Assembly (NCBI RefSeq): GCF_040373385.1 | Contig: NZ_JBDXXH010000001.1 | Location: 673,400-737,399 of the forward strand | Reading direction: 5' to 3' | Length of the DNA stretch: 64,000 nt | DNA from: Nitratidesulfovibrio sp. | GTDB lineage: Bacteria > Desulfobacterota > Desulfovibrionia > Desulfovibrionales > Desulfovibrionaceae | Part shown: positions 42,795 to 51,554 of the stretch, in pieces | Position numbering within the stretch: position 1 is the stretch's first letter | Layout of the letters: each line of letters begins with the position of its first letter | Notes under the pieces: generated by a model | What the model was told of the DNA's origin: nothing | What the model saw: only the letters and a program-made list of their open reading frames with translations | The model's database searches: none | Program-made: the position numbers and the translations under genes

Positions 42795-44705
42795 CTAGTC
42801 CTTGCCGGGGGGCGGGGTCGCGGGGGATGTGGGGGGCGCCGGGGGCGCGGGTGGTGTGCCGTCGGATGCGGTTTCGGGGCGTGGCCAGTCGGAGAAATCG
42901 CCGGTGAAGATGGCGCCTTCTATGGTGGCGGCATCGGCGCAGTGTTCGCGGGTGAAGGGGATAGGGGAGGGGCGGCCAGCAGCGTCGATGTCGCCATATA
43001 TGAATGCGCCGATGAAGTTGGCATTAGTGAGGTTGGTGTTGCAGAGGTAGGCGCGTGAGAGGTTGGCGGTGGTGAGGTTGGCGGCAGTGAGGTTGGCCCT
43101 TCTGAAGGTGGTTTCCGTGAGGTTGGCGCTTGTAAGATTGGCGCGCGTGAGGTTTGCCTCGTTGAGTGTGGATTGCGTGAGGTCGGTCGCTACAAATTGA
43201 GCCTGTGCGAGGTTTGTTGTCTCAAGATTGACATGAGTGAGAAAAGCTTCTCTGAAGTCCGCTTGCCTGCAATCTGATTGTGAAAGATTTGCCTCTAGAA
43301 GGTCGGCCCCTTCAAGGTTTGCGCGCTTGAGGTTTGCAAACGTGAGTCGTGCTTCGGTAAGATCTGCATTTATGAGCGTGGCCTCTACTAAGTTTGCAGC
43401 GGTGAGCACAGCCTTCGTAAGTATTGCGGCAGTAAGATCGGCGCGCGTAAGCTTTGCGGACATGAGGTCCGCTTGGGTGAAATTTGTCCGTGCCAGATTG
43501 GCGTTAGTGAGAGTGGCTTGAACAAGCTTAGCCTCAGACATTTCTGCTTCCGAAAGATCGGCCTCGGCTAGAATTGCTAGAGTTAAATCGGCGTCTTCAA
43601 GGTTTGCTTGGTTGAATTTTGTCTTTTTGAGGTAAGCTCCTCGGAGAATCGCCCCTGTTAGTCTTGCTCTTTCAAAGTTGGTCCGCGCAAGGTTGGCAGC
43701 TGTGAAGTCGGCGCCGACAAGGCTGGCACCGATGAGATTGGTCTCTGCCATGTTGGCGGTAATGAATTTAGCTTGGAAAAGTATAGCCCCAGGCAGTTGC
43801 GCGCTGGTGAGGTCGAACCGGTAGCCGGAAGGGAGCGGGAAGGCGTCCGTGGATTCTTTGGAAAGCAATGTCACGGCGGCCCGTACGTCATTGCGCATGG
43901 TGGCGCGTTCGTGAGTGGCCGGGGCGGATTTGCTCCCATCTTCACCCCCAGTCCGGGAATATCCATCGCACGAAGCATCCGGCGTGGGTTCGCGGATGAA
44001 GGCGCAGAGCATGTCCAGCACGGCGCGCTTGTCGTCTGCATTTTTGGAATCCTTGCCGGTGCGCCAGAGCATGAAGATGCCGCCCAGGCGCGAGGCCATC
44101 TGCTCGCTGCCGAGCAGCTTTGCGGCCTCGATGAAGCGGTCGGTAATGTGCCCCTGCGCAGTGGTGCGGGTCTGCACGTCGTGGCACCAGCCGCGCCACG
44201 CGGCAAGGCCGAAGGCCGTTGCACCGCCGATGATCAGCGACAGCTTGTAGATGATTTCCAGCGGGGTGGTTCTGGTGCTGCTCGCATCGTCGCCCGGTGC
44301 AAGCGGTCCGCCGAGAAAGTCGCTGACGGACGTCCAGAACAGGGTTACGGCGATGATGGTGCAGAGCAGGACAACCCCGCAGAAGGCAAGCCAAAATGAC
44401 GGTTGTCTAAGCAGGTTGCCCACGGCAACACCAACCCCGTCCGGCAGCCCCGCCCATGTCCACGCCCGGCTCCACGCGTGCCGCCACGCCAGCGTCAGCC
44501 CCGCAAGCAGCGCGAGGACGATCAGCGCCTGCGCCCCGGTCAGAAAGAGGCTGGCCGTGCGCGGCGAGATGTGTCCGGCAGTCAGTTCGAAAACAGGCGC
44601 GCATAGCGTGACGGCCAGGCTGGCCGTCCATTCCGGAACGCGCAGCAGGTGCACGTAGGCGCAGCCAGCAAGCAGAAACAGCACAAGGATGACGATGCGG
44701 CGCAT
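42795..44705 (-). CDS. Membrane-anchored pentapeptide-repeat protein (phage cargo?)
   Basis: A 636-residue protein. The N-terminal membrane part has about four helices: 4-22 (IVILVLFLLAGCAYVHLL), 52-73, 103-124 (FWLAFCGVVLLCTIIAVTLF) and 152-170 (YKLSLIIGGATAFGLAAW). Then a linker with the pattern ITDRFIEAAKLLGSEQMASR, LGGIFMLWRTGKDS, RAVLDMLCAFIREPT, common to this protein class. Residues ~300-575 are an almost unbroken right-handed pentapeptide beta-helix (ANLxx: ADLTLAILAEADLSEAEM, ANLTRANLTSANLTETTF). The C-terminus is Pro-rich. The repeat region is clearly AT-richer than all neighbours, a sign of transfer. AAAGGA precedes the ATG at 44705. It stands convergent to the virion operon, between twin palindromes; a superinfection-exclusion or defence role is possible but unproven. 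Confidence 0.87.
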   Translation of the reverse strand: MRRIVILVLFLLAGCAYVHLLRVPEWTASLAVTLCAPVFELTAGHISPRTASLFLTGAQALIVLALLAGLTLAWRHAWSRAWTWAGLPDGVGVAVGNLLRQPSFWLAFCGVVLLCTIIAVTLFWTSVSDFLGGPLAPGDDASSTRTTPLEIIYKLSLIIGGATAFGLAAWRGWCHDVQTRTTAQGHITDRFIEAAKLLGSEQMASRLGGIFMLWRTGKDSKNADDKRAVLDMLCAFIREPTPDASCDGYSRTGGEDGSKSAPATHERATMRNDVRAAVTLLSKESTDAFPLPSGYRFDLTSAQLPGAILFQAKFITANMAETNLIGASLVGADFTAANLARTNFERARLTGAILRGAYLKKTKFNQANLEDADLTLAILAEADLSEAEMSEAKLVQATLTNANLARTNFTQADLMSAKLTRADLTAAILTKAVLTAANLVEATLINADLTEARLTFANLKRANLEGADLLEANLSQSDCRQADFREAFLTHVNLETTNLAQAQFVATDLTQSTLNEANLTRANLTSANLTETTFRRANLTAANLTTANLSRAYLCNTNLTNANFIGAFIYGDIDAAGRPSPIPFTREHCADAATIEGAIFTGDFSDWPRPETASDGTPPAPPAPPTSPATPPPGKD

Positions 44706-44884
44706 GCGGAGTCCTTTGGCCGGAGGGCGGACACGGGAAGAGGCGCGGGCCGTCCGAAAGCGCGCGCACCAGTGGTTGCCGATGGTGCGGAGAACGGTGT
44801 CGCCTCTATACGGCACCGCGCGAAATTTCGGAAGAGCGGTATGCGGGACGGGATAGCGGGTGGCGGTGCCGCCCCTCCAAACGG
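44706..44884. other. Region upstream of the pentapeptide gene
   Basis: The leader and promoter of the leftward pentapeptide gene should be here. No clear -35/-10 pair was identified. Beyond the terminator at 44885-44914 another ~170 bases without features run to the stop of the chemoreceptor gene. Confidence 0.4.
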
Positions 44885-44914
44885 CAAGGCCCCCGGCGTG
44901 TGCCGGGGGCCTTG
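44885..44914. terminator. Bidirectional terminator downstream of the chemoreceptor gene
   Basis: A 13-bp perfect stem CAAGGCCCCCGGC/GCCGGGGGCCTTG with loop GTGT, followed on the plus strand by TGTCTTTTCTT. It shares its stem with the palindrome at 42735-42760, so the pentapeptide gene lies between two matching terminators. Confidence 0.8.
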
Positions 44915-45082
44915 TGTCTTTTCTTGTGGGAGTGGTCTCCGTCCGTCTCCGTCCGTCGCCGTATGCCATCGTCTGGCATCGTCCGGGATCGTATCCAGAT
45001 GCCTGCGGGTGCCGGATGTCCCGAATGCCTCCGGGGGCCGCGCGCTCATCCGCGCCCGCACCCGTTGGTCACGCGGCCTGCA

Positions 45083-47104
45083 TCACTTCATGGAATCCAT
45101 CAGCCGCCGCAGGGCGGCTGCCTGCGATGAAAGCTCGGCGATGGCGGCTTCCGCCTCGGACATGCGCGTGGCCGTGGAACCGGAGATTTCGTTCACCTCG
45201 GCGATGATGCGGTTCAGTTCGTCGCCGGTGGCGGCCTGTTGCTCGGCGGCGGTGGCGATGGAGTTCACCTGGTCGGATGCCTGCTGCACCGCCTGCACGA
45301 TCTCTTGCAGCATGCCGCCCGCCTCGTTGGCCAGGGACTGGCTGTCGGTCACGCCGCGCACGGCAACGTCGGTGGCCTCGGCACTGCGCCGGGCGGACTG
45401 CTGGATGGCCCCGATGGCCGCCTCCACCTCGCGGGTGGCGTTCATGGTCTTTTCGGCCAGTTTGCGCACCTCGTCGGCCACCACGGCAAAGCCGCGCCCG
45501 GCGTCACCGGCGCGGGCCGCCTCGATGGCCGCGTTCAGCGCCAGCAGGTTGGTCTGGTCGGCAATGTCGCTGATGACCCCCAGCACGTTGCCGATGTCGC
45601 TGGCCTGGGTGCCCAGTTTTTCCATTTCGTTGCGCAGTTCGCGCGAATGGCTGCCCAGTCCTTCGATGGCGGCGGCCACCTTTTCCACGATGTTCGCGCC
45701 CTGTTTGGCGCGTTCGGACATTTCCGTCGTGGTGCGGTTGGTGTCCGAGGCATTGCGGGCCACCTCGCGCACCGTGGCGGCCATTTCATCCATGGCGGTG
45801 GCGGATTCGGAACTGCGTTGCAACTGCCTGTCGGCCCCGCGCGCGGCCTCGCCCACCCGGTCGGAAAGCTGGTTGGCCGCATCGGCCACCGTGGTGGCAA
45901 TGGCGTCGGCATCGCGGGCCACCCCGGCAATGCGTTCACTGCGTTCCAGTGCCTCCGTCTCGCCGCGCTTCACGGCGGTGATGTCCTGCCGGATTTCCAT
46001 GTACCCCACCAGCGTGCCGTCGGGCTTGCGCACCGTGGCCGCGCGGGAATGGAAGTAGCGCGTCTCGCCGCCCATCTGCCGGGTGAAGTCCAGTTGCGTT
46101 TCGGATTCGCCGGTGCGGGCCAGCCGGTCGATGGGAGGCTCGGTGCCGTAGATTTCGGTCCCCTGGTAGCTGCCCAGCGGCTTGCCGATCAGGTCGTTTT
46201 CGGCATGGCCCAGCAGGGTGCAGGCGGCGCTGTTCAGGGCGCGGATGTTGCGGCGCGGGCCGGTGACGATGATGGGGTCGGGCACGCGGTTGATGATGGC
46301 CCGGTTGTAGGCCACCCGCTCGCGGATGGCGTCCACCATGTGGGTGATGGTTTCGTGCAGTTGCCCCATTTCCGCCGTGAAGCGGTACGAGCTCTTGTAT
46401 TCGAAGTCCCCGTCCGCGATGCGCGTGCCGAAGTCTGTCAGTGCCGCCAGCGGGGCCTGGATGGAGCGGTACAGCCCCACGGCCATCAGTCCGCCCAGCA
46501 GCACGGCCAAGGAGAACGCCACGGCCGCGCCGGTGCGCAGCATGGACCCGGTGTCGTTGGTTTCTTCCGCGTGTTCACGGGTGGCCTCGATGGTGACCTT
46601 GGTCAGTTCGTCGAGGGCCTGTTCCAGCTTGTGAGCCTGTTCGCGCCCGGCGTCGAAGCGGATGTTGGCCTGCTCGGCGGAAAGCCCGGCCGCCGGGGCC
46701 TCGCGCGTCAGGCTGGCAAAGGAGGATAGGTACGGCCCGCTCAGCGAGCGGATGGCGGTCACCTGGCGCAGCAGGTCGGTCAACTCCGGCATGACGCGCA
46801 ACATGCGCTCGGCGGCTTCGGTGTGGGCGGCGAGGTCGGTGGCGGCCTTTTCGTGCCGGGGCAGGTAACCGCGCAGCCGTTCGGCATTGGCGATGTTGAG
46901 CAGGGCGTCCTTTTCGTAGCGGCGCAGCTGGCTTACGTCGTGTCGCATGGCGTACACGGTTTCTTCCAGTTCCACATGCTCGGAGACCAGTTCGTCCACC
47001 AGCCTGTTGATGTTGCCGAGGGCCAGTACCATGGCCACGCCCATGACCAGGTTGAGCAGGGTCAGCGTGCCGAGTCCGTAGATCAGTTTCTGGCGTATGG
47101 TCAT
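45083..47104 (-). CDS. Methyl-accepting chemotaxis protein with PAS domain
   Basis: A 673-residue transmembrane chemoreceptor. TM1 at 8-30 ([20 protein letters not shown]); a helical periplasmic domain with four-helix-bundle pattern (about 31-190); TM2 near 192-213 ([20 protein letters not shown]); HAMP (213-265); a PAS domain (270-390, [20 protein letters not shown] then [11 protein letters not shown]); and the signalling hairpin (400-673) with the tip [20 protein letters not shown] and [20 protein letters not shown]. It signals to CheA/CheW, which are not in the window. No C-terminal pentapeptide tether for CheR is present. The leftward transcript should end at the stem-loop 44885-44914. 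Confidence 0.95.
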   Translation of the reverse strand: MTIRQKLIYGLGTLTLLNLVMGVAMVLALGNINRLVDELVSEHVELEETVYAMRHDVSQLRRYEKDALLNIANAERLRGYLPRHEKAATDLAAHTEAAERMLRVMPELTDLLRQVTAIRSLSGPYLSSFASLTREAPAAGLSAEQANIRFDAGREQAHKLEQALDELTKVTIEATREHAEETNDTGSMLRTGAAVAFSLAVLLGGLMAVGLYRSIQAPLAALTDFGTRIADGDFEYKSSYRFTAEMGQLHETITHMVDAIRERVAYNRAIINRVPDPIIVTGPRRNIRALNSAACTLLGHAENDLIGKPLGSYQGTEIYGTEPPIDRLARTGESETQLDFTRQMGGETRYFHSRAATVRKPDGTLVGYMEIRQDITAVKRGETEALERSERIAGVARDADAIATTVADAANQLSDRVGEAARGADRQLQRSSESATAMDEMAATVREVARNASDTNRTTTEMSERAKQGANIVEKVAAAIEGLGSHSRELRNEMEKLGTQASDIGNVLGVISDIADQTNLLALNAAIEAARAGDAGRGFAVVADEVRKLAEKTMNATREVEAAIGAIQQSARRSAEATDVAVRGVTDSQSLANEAGGMLQEIVQAVQQASDQVNSIATAAEQQAATGDELNRIIAEVNEISGSTATRMSEAEAAIAELSSQAAALRRLMDSMK

Positions 47105-47258
47105 CGGGCGGTCCCCCCAGGGATGAGGATAGGTTTGTGACGGTGCGTTGCGGGGTGAGGGCAGACGGCGGGCACCATACGAGTGTACAGGACTTTTTCG
47201 GTAAACTAGGGCACAACTTTAGCCGATGCGCAAGGATTCTTCATGGCGGGGCGCGAAA

Positions 47259-47286
47259 AAGGCCCGGTGGTTTCCCGCCGGGCCTT
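47259..47286 (-). terminator. Terminator of the DUF438 gene
   Basis: A 9-bp stem AAGGCCCGG/CCGGGCCTT with a 10-base loop; on the minus strand it is followed by TTTTTCGC. It lies 85 bases beyond the stop of the leftward DUF438 gene and before the chemoreceptor promoter region. Confidence 0.8.
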
Positions 47287-47370
47287 CCTGATGCTATGCC
47301 AATTCCCGTCAGTTCTTGGCCGTTTCGCCAGTTGCTGAAGTCGGGCGGCGAGCCGGCACGAGGTGTGCGG

Positions 47371-48969
47371 TCAGCTCCATTCCAGCAGGCGGCGCTGGCC
47401 GGTCAGGGCGCGAATGTCCGTGACGTCCTGCGACACTTCCAGGCAGCCAAGGTAGGTGGAGTCTGTGTCGCGCACCGCAAAGTAGCGGATGTGCAGGAAC
47501 CGCCCGCCCATCTCTATCCAGAACTCCGCCGTGTCCCGCTCGCCTGCCTTGAATTTGGCCAGGATGTCCTCGACCATGTGCACCGATTTCGGCGGGTGGC
47601 AGTTGCGCACGTTGCGCCCGATAACCGCCGCGCTGCGCGGAAAGATGCGGTGCGGCACGTCGGAATAGTAGGCCACCCGGTCGTCGGCATCCACGAAGCT
47701 CAGGTCCACGGGCAGACTGCGCAGCATCTGGTTGAGCACGTTGGGGGCCAGCGCGCCGGTATCCAGGTGCACCAGTCGGGCGCCCTGCGTCTGGCTGGCG
47801 GCGGTGGCGCTGGCCACATCGGTCAGATCGGTCGTCTGCGGGGTCCATTGGTCGCCGGGCGTCACCCAGGCGTAGCCGATTTCGTCCTCGCCGTGGCGCA
47901 CCCGCGCCCACTGGGCTTCGGTCAGCGATTCCAGGGCCATGGGAAAGAGCACCTTCTCTTCCTTGTAGACCATGTCCTGCACGGCTTCCGCCGCGTCGCG
48001 CGCGGCCAGGGCGGCCGTGGTGGCGGCCAGGTTTTCCATGGCCGCGCGGGCGGCCTTGAACAGCCTGCGGATGTCGTCGTGCACTTCCCACATGACCTTG
48101 GGCGGCGCTTCGATGCCGTTTTCCTCCAGCAGGGGGAACAGCTGGTTTTCCTTGCGGGTGTAGTGCACTTCGATGTGGCCCAGGTCTTCCAGCAGTTCCT
48201 TTACGTAGCGGCTGCTGAACGACCAGGCCATCTCGTCGATGGGCGAGGTGCGGTCGCCGGGGGTGCGGTGCATGCGGTCCACCTGGGCGATGATCTCGTC
48301 GGCCAGTTCCATGGCCTTGGCGTTCTCGTCCATGTAGGTGCGCACCGGGTGCCCGGCGGGCGCGGACACCGCCGGGGCCTCGTCCAGCGCCCCCTTGAAC
48401 AGGTCCACGTGCAGCGAGCACAGGCGCTTTATCTCGGCTTCGGGCAGGCCCTCGGCCACCAGCGCCTGTTCCAGCCGGGCAATGTCCCCTCCGGAAATGT
48501 CGCCCACGGCGGCGGCAAAACGCGCCTTCAGCGCCGCCGGGTCCGCCCCGGCGTGCAGTTCGCGGATGAGGTCCTTCAGGGTGCCCATGCGGGCGGTGTC
48601 GGAAAGGGGCGCGGCGGCGGACGCGGTTGGCTGTCCGGCATCGCACGGCGTGCCGCAGGCGGTGGCGCAGGGCGATGCCTGTGCCTGGATGGCGGGCTTT
48701 GCGCCCGTGCCGGGCGCGCCCTTGGGCACGATGGTCACCGCTTCGACGGAATGGTCCAGCACGCCGCGCGCGATGTGCAACATCAGCCCGTTGACCTCCA
48801 GCCCGGCGATGTCCGCCGCCTGCTGCAACGTGGCCACCCGGCCCAGCGTGTTGCGCAGGAGCGGGTTCTTCAGCTTGGCGAAGGCGGGGGCGAAGTCGGC
48901 CAGCACGTCGATGATGTAGGGATGTTCGGCAACAAGGTCGTGTATGGACGTGGACGGGGCGAGATGCAT
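47371..48969 (-). CDS. DUF1858-DUF438-hemerythrin-PAS sensor protein
   Basis: A 532-residue cytoplasmic protein with four parts. Residues 1-75: DUF1858-like (TSIHDLVAEHPYIIDVLADF). ~125-195: DUF438 (LKDLIRELHAGADPAALKAR, LEQALVAEGLPEAEIKRLCS). ~205-360: hemerythrin-like helical bundle with His/Glu positions typical of a di-iron site (GHPVRTYMDENAK, GHIEVHYTRKENQLFPLLEE, WEVHDDI, YKEEKVLFPMALE). ~400-525: PAS domain (VDLSFVDADDRVAYYSDV). Family members are found mainly in anaerobes and are thought to sense O2, NO or redox state; target unknown. The start at 48969 has GGGAGG four bases upstream, better than the ATG at 49005. Its terminator is at 47259. Confidence 0.9.
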   Translation of the reverse strand: MHLAPSTSIHDLVAEHPYIIDVLADFAPAFAKLKNPLLRNTLGRVATLQQAADIAGLEVNGLMLHIARGVLDHSVEAVTIVPKGAPGTGAKPAIQAQASPCATACGTPCDAGQPTASAAAPLSDTARMGTLKDLIRELHAGADPAALKARFAAAVGDISGGDIARLEQALVAEGLPEAEIKRLCSLHVDLFKGALDEAPAVSAPAGHPVRTYMDENAKAMELADEIIAQVDRMHRTPGDRTSPIDEMAWSFSSRYVKELLEDLGHIEVHYTRKENQLFPLLEENGIEAPPKVMWEVHDDIRRLFKAARAAMENLAATTAALAARDAAEAVQDMVYKEEKVLFPMALESLTEAQWARVRHGEDEIGYAWVTPGDQWTPQTTDLTDVASATAASQTQGARLVHLDTGALAPNVLNQMLRSLPVDLSFVDADDRVAYYSDVPHRIFPRSAAVIGRNVRNCHPPKSVHMVEDILAKFKAGERDTAEFWIEMGGRFLHIRYFAVRDTDSTYLGCLEVSQDVTDIRALTGQRRLLEWS

Positions 48970-49559
48970 GGGGCCTCCCGTGGGGTTTCGTGTGTCTGTC
49001 TGCATCCGGCGCGCACGTGGCGGCTGGCCGGAAAGGCGTGGCCGGATGTGCCGTCAGGGCCGGGACTGTTGTTGGGCCGGGACTGTCGTCATGACCGGGA
49101 CTGTTGTTGGGCCGGAACTGCCGTCAGGGCCGGATATGTAGATAGTGTAGGACCGGACGCGGCCATGTGCCGTGACGGGCGTCACGCCGGACAGCATAGC
49201 ACGGATGTTTCCGAAGCGGCAGGGGGGCAGGGCGCGCGGCGGTGCCGGGCAGCCCCGGCATGCGGTGCCGAGCGCATGCGTGTCCCGTCCGGCGTTTCGC
49301 ACACTGGACAAAATGCCTGCGGTCTGCAAAAGCACAAGGGCCGCGTTTCGTCGGCATATCCCCGAACACGGCAGTGGAGCCGTTTCCGTACGCCAGTGCC
49401 GCACCGCCCGCGCGGTGCCCCGCGCAGCACGCGACGCCACGATCGGCGCACCCCGTGCGCGGCGCGCCCCCGGCCAACTGCCCGGCGGCCAGGCCCCGGC
49501 CCGGAAACCCCAAGCAAGACAACAACTCCGACCAGAGAACAACCCCGAAAGGTGGACCA
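48970..49559. other. Divergent intergenic region with a ~17-18-bp repeat
   Basis: About 590 bases between the leftward DUF438 gene and rightward ettA. Four imperfect units of the GGGCCGGGACTGTTGTT type run from about 49058 to 49135, followed by an AT-richer patch (GTAGATAGTGTAGGA) that may be a promoter. The ettA leader from ~49200 on contains no recognisable gene or RNA element. Confidence 0.55.
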
Positions 49560-51242
49560 ATGAGCAACGAACCGGACAAGATCATCTATTCGATGATCCG
49601 CGTCACCAAGCGCCACGGCCAGCGCGAGGTGCTGAAGGACATTTCCCTTTCCTATTTCTACGGCGCCAAGATCGGCGTGCTGGGCCTGAACGGCTCGGGC
49701 AAGTCGTCGCTGCTGAAGATCCTGGCCGGGGTGGACACCAACTTCGACGGCAAGACCGTGCTCGCGCCGGGGCACACCATCGGCTACCTGGAGCAGGAGC
49801 CGCTGGTGGACGAAACCCGCACCGTGCGCGAAGTGGTGGAGCAGGGCGTGCAGGACGTGGTCGACCTCGTGAAGGAATTCGAGGAGATCAACGCCAAGTT
49901 CGCCGAGCCCATGGAGCCGGACGAGATGGACGCGCTTATCGAGCGCCAGGGCAAGGTGCAGGAACAGATGGACGCCAAGGGCGCCTGGGATCTGGACGCC
50001 CGCCTCGAAATGGCCATGGACGCCCTGCGCTGCCCCCCCGGCGACACGCCCGTGTCGGTCATCTCCGGCGGCGAGCGCCGCCGCGTGGCCCTGTGCCGCC
50101 TGCTGCTGCAAAGCCCCGACATCCTGCTGCTGGACGAACCCACCAACCATCTGGACGCCGAATCGGTGGCCTGGCTGGAACGCTTTCTCCAGACCTTCCC
50201 CGGCACGGTCATTGCCGTCACCCACGACCGCTACTTCCTCGACAACGTGGCGGGCTGGATTCTTGAACTGGATCGCGGGCGCGGCATTCCGTGGAAGGGC
50301 AACTATTCCTCGTGGCTGGAGCAGAAGGAAAAGCGCCTGCAACAGGAAGAAAAGTCCGAGGTGGAACGCCAGAAGACCCTCCAGCGCGAACTGGAGTGGA
50401 TCCGTATGTCGCCCAAGGGCCGCCACGCCAAGGGCAAGGCGCGCATCAACGCCTACGAGGCCATGCTGAGCCACGAAAGCGAAAAGCGCGCCGCCGACCT
50501 TGAAATCTACATTCCGCCGGGACCCCGCCTGGGCAAGGTGGTGGCCGAGGCCAAGGGCATCAGCAAGTCCATGGGCGACAAGCTGCTGGTGGAGGACATG
50601 AACTTCATCATCCCCGCCGGGGCCATCGTGGGCATCATCGGCCCCAACGGCGCGGGCAAGACCACCCTGTTCAAGATGCTGGCGGGCCTGGAAGCGCCCG
50701 ACGCGGGCGAACTGAAGGTGGGCGAGACGGTGCAGTTCGCCTTCGTGGACCAGAACCGCGAATCGCTGACCCCCGGCAAGACCGTGTACGAGGTGATCAG
50801 CGAAGGCTACGAAACGGTCAAGCTCGGCAACCGCGAGGTGAACGCCCGCGCCTACTGCTCGCGCTTCAACCTGATGGGCCAGGACCAGCAGAAGAAGGTG
50901 GACGTGCTGTCCGGCGGCGAGCGCAGCCGGGTGCACCTTGCGCGCATGCTGAAGTCGGGCGCCAACGTCATCATGCTTGACGAACCCACCAACGACCTTG
51001 ACGTGAACACCATGCGGGCGCTGGAAGACGGCATAGAGAACTTTGCGGGTTGCGTGCTGGTGATCAGCCACGACCGCTGGTTCCTCGACCGCATCGTCAC
51101 GCACATCATGGCCTTCGAGGGTGATTCCAAGGTGGTGTTCTTTGACGGCAACTACTCGGAATACGAAGAAGACCGCAAGAAACGCCTGGGCAAGGACGCC
51201 GACCAGCCGCACCGGATAAAGTTCCGCAAATTGACGCGGTAA
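49560..51242 (+). CDS. ettA: Energy-dependent translational throttle protein EttA (ABC-F)
   Basis: A 560-residue soluble ABC-F ATPase that binds the ribosomal E site and couples translation to the ATP/ADP ratio. Two ABC cassettes: the first with Walker A GLNGSGKSS (near 43), signature ISGGERRR and Walker B ILLLDEPTNHLD; the second with GPNGAGKTT (near 360), LSGGERSR and MLDEPTNDLD. The inter-domain P-site tRNA motif region contains WIRMSPKGRHAKGKARINAY, characteristic of EttA. No membrane segment. Length and order are typical. GGTGGACCA before the ATG serves as a weak ribosome site. A copy of its last 12 codons and terminator lies 219 bases downstream. Confidence 0.96.
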   Translation: MSNEPDKIIYSMIRVTKRHGQREVLKDISLSYFYGAKIGVLGLNGSGKSSLLKILAGVDTNFDGKTVLAPGHTIGYLEQEPLVDETRTVREVVEQGVQDVVDLVKEFEEINAKFAEPMEPDEMDALIERQGKVQEQMDAKGAWDLDARLEMAMDALRCPPGDTPVSVISGGERRRVALCRLLLQSPDILLLDEPTNHLDAESVAWLERFLQTFPGTVIAVTHDRYFLDNVAGWILELDRGRGIPWKGNYSSWLEQKEKRLQQEEKSEVERQKTLQRELEWIRMSPKGRHAKGKARINAYEAMLSHESEKRAADLEIYIPPGPRLGKVVAEAKGISKSMGDKLLVEDMNFIIPAGAIVGIIGPNGAGKTTLFKMLAGLEAPDAGELKVGETVQFAFVDQNRESLTPGKTVYEVISEGYETVKLGNREVNARAYCSRFNLMGQDQQKKVDVLSGGERSRVHLARMLKSGANVIMLDEPTNDLDVNTMRALEDGIENFAGCVLVISHDRWFLDRIVTHIMAFEGDSKVVFFDGNYSEYEEDRKKRLGKDADQPHRIKFRKLTR

Positions 51243-51323
51243 GTTTGCGGCGCAATGCATGAAAAGGCCCCCGCATTGGAAACGGTGCGGGGGCCTTGTG
51301 CGTGTTCGGGGTAATGCGGCTGG
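51203..51323. repeat. Direct repeat copy 1: ettA 3' end plus terminator
   Basis: This 121-base segment contains the last codons of ettA, the stop, the terminator stem (AAGGCCCCCGCA at 51264-51275 with TGCGGGGGCCTT at 51286-51297) and ~25 bases beyond. It recurs at 51422-51542. In copy 1 the final codons are AAA TTG ACG CGG TAA. Confidence 0.95.
51264..51297 (+). terminator. ettA terminator
   Basis: A 12-bp stem with a 10-base loop, ending CCTTGTG, placed 22 bases after the ettA stop. A second copy with one G fewer in the right arm follows at 51482-51514. Confidence 0.85.
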
Positions 51324-51421
51324 TCGGCGGCGCGCAGCGCCGCGCCGGGCGAGGCGGGCTTCGCCTGCCCGCACGGCTCAGGGCATCACGAGCGTAGCGA
51401 GTGTGCCCGTCATGGAGTGAT

Positions 51422-51542
51422 CCAGCCGCACCGGATAAAGTTCCGCAAGCTGACCCGCTAGGTTTGCGGCGCAATGCATGAAAAGGCCCCCGCATTGGAA
51501 ACGGTGCGGGGCCTTGTGCGTGTTCGGGGTCATGCGGCTGGT
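51422..51542. repeat. Direct repeat copy 2: displaced ettA 3' end plus terminator
   Basis: Second copy of the ettA tail. It encodes the same last residues (QPHRIKFRKLTR) but with AAG CTG ACC CGC TAG, so all coding differences are synonymous; the terminator copy has lost one G. The 98 bases between the copies (51324-51421) are non-coding and contain REP-like inverted repeats (GGGCA...TGCCC, and GGCGAGGCGGGCTTCGCC). Here copy 2 has no open gene in front of it. Confidence 0.95.
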
Positions 51543-51554
51543 TTCAGGATGGGG

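Noticed and set aside
51324-51554. Insertion sequence explaining the ettA tail duplication
   Set aside because: The spacer is only 98 bases, has no transposase frame and no terminal inverted repeats with target duplication; the long homologous repeat fits recombination or integration better.
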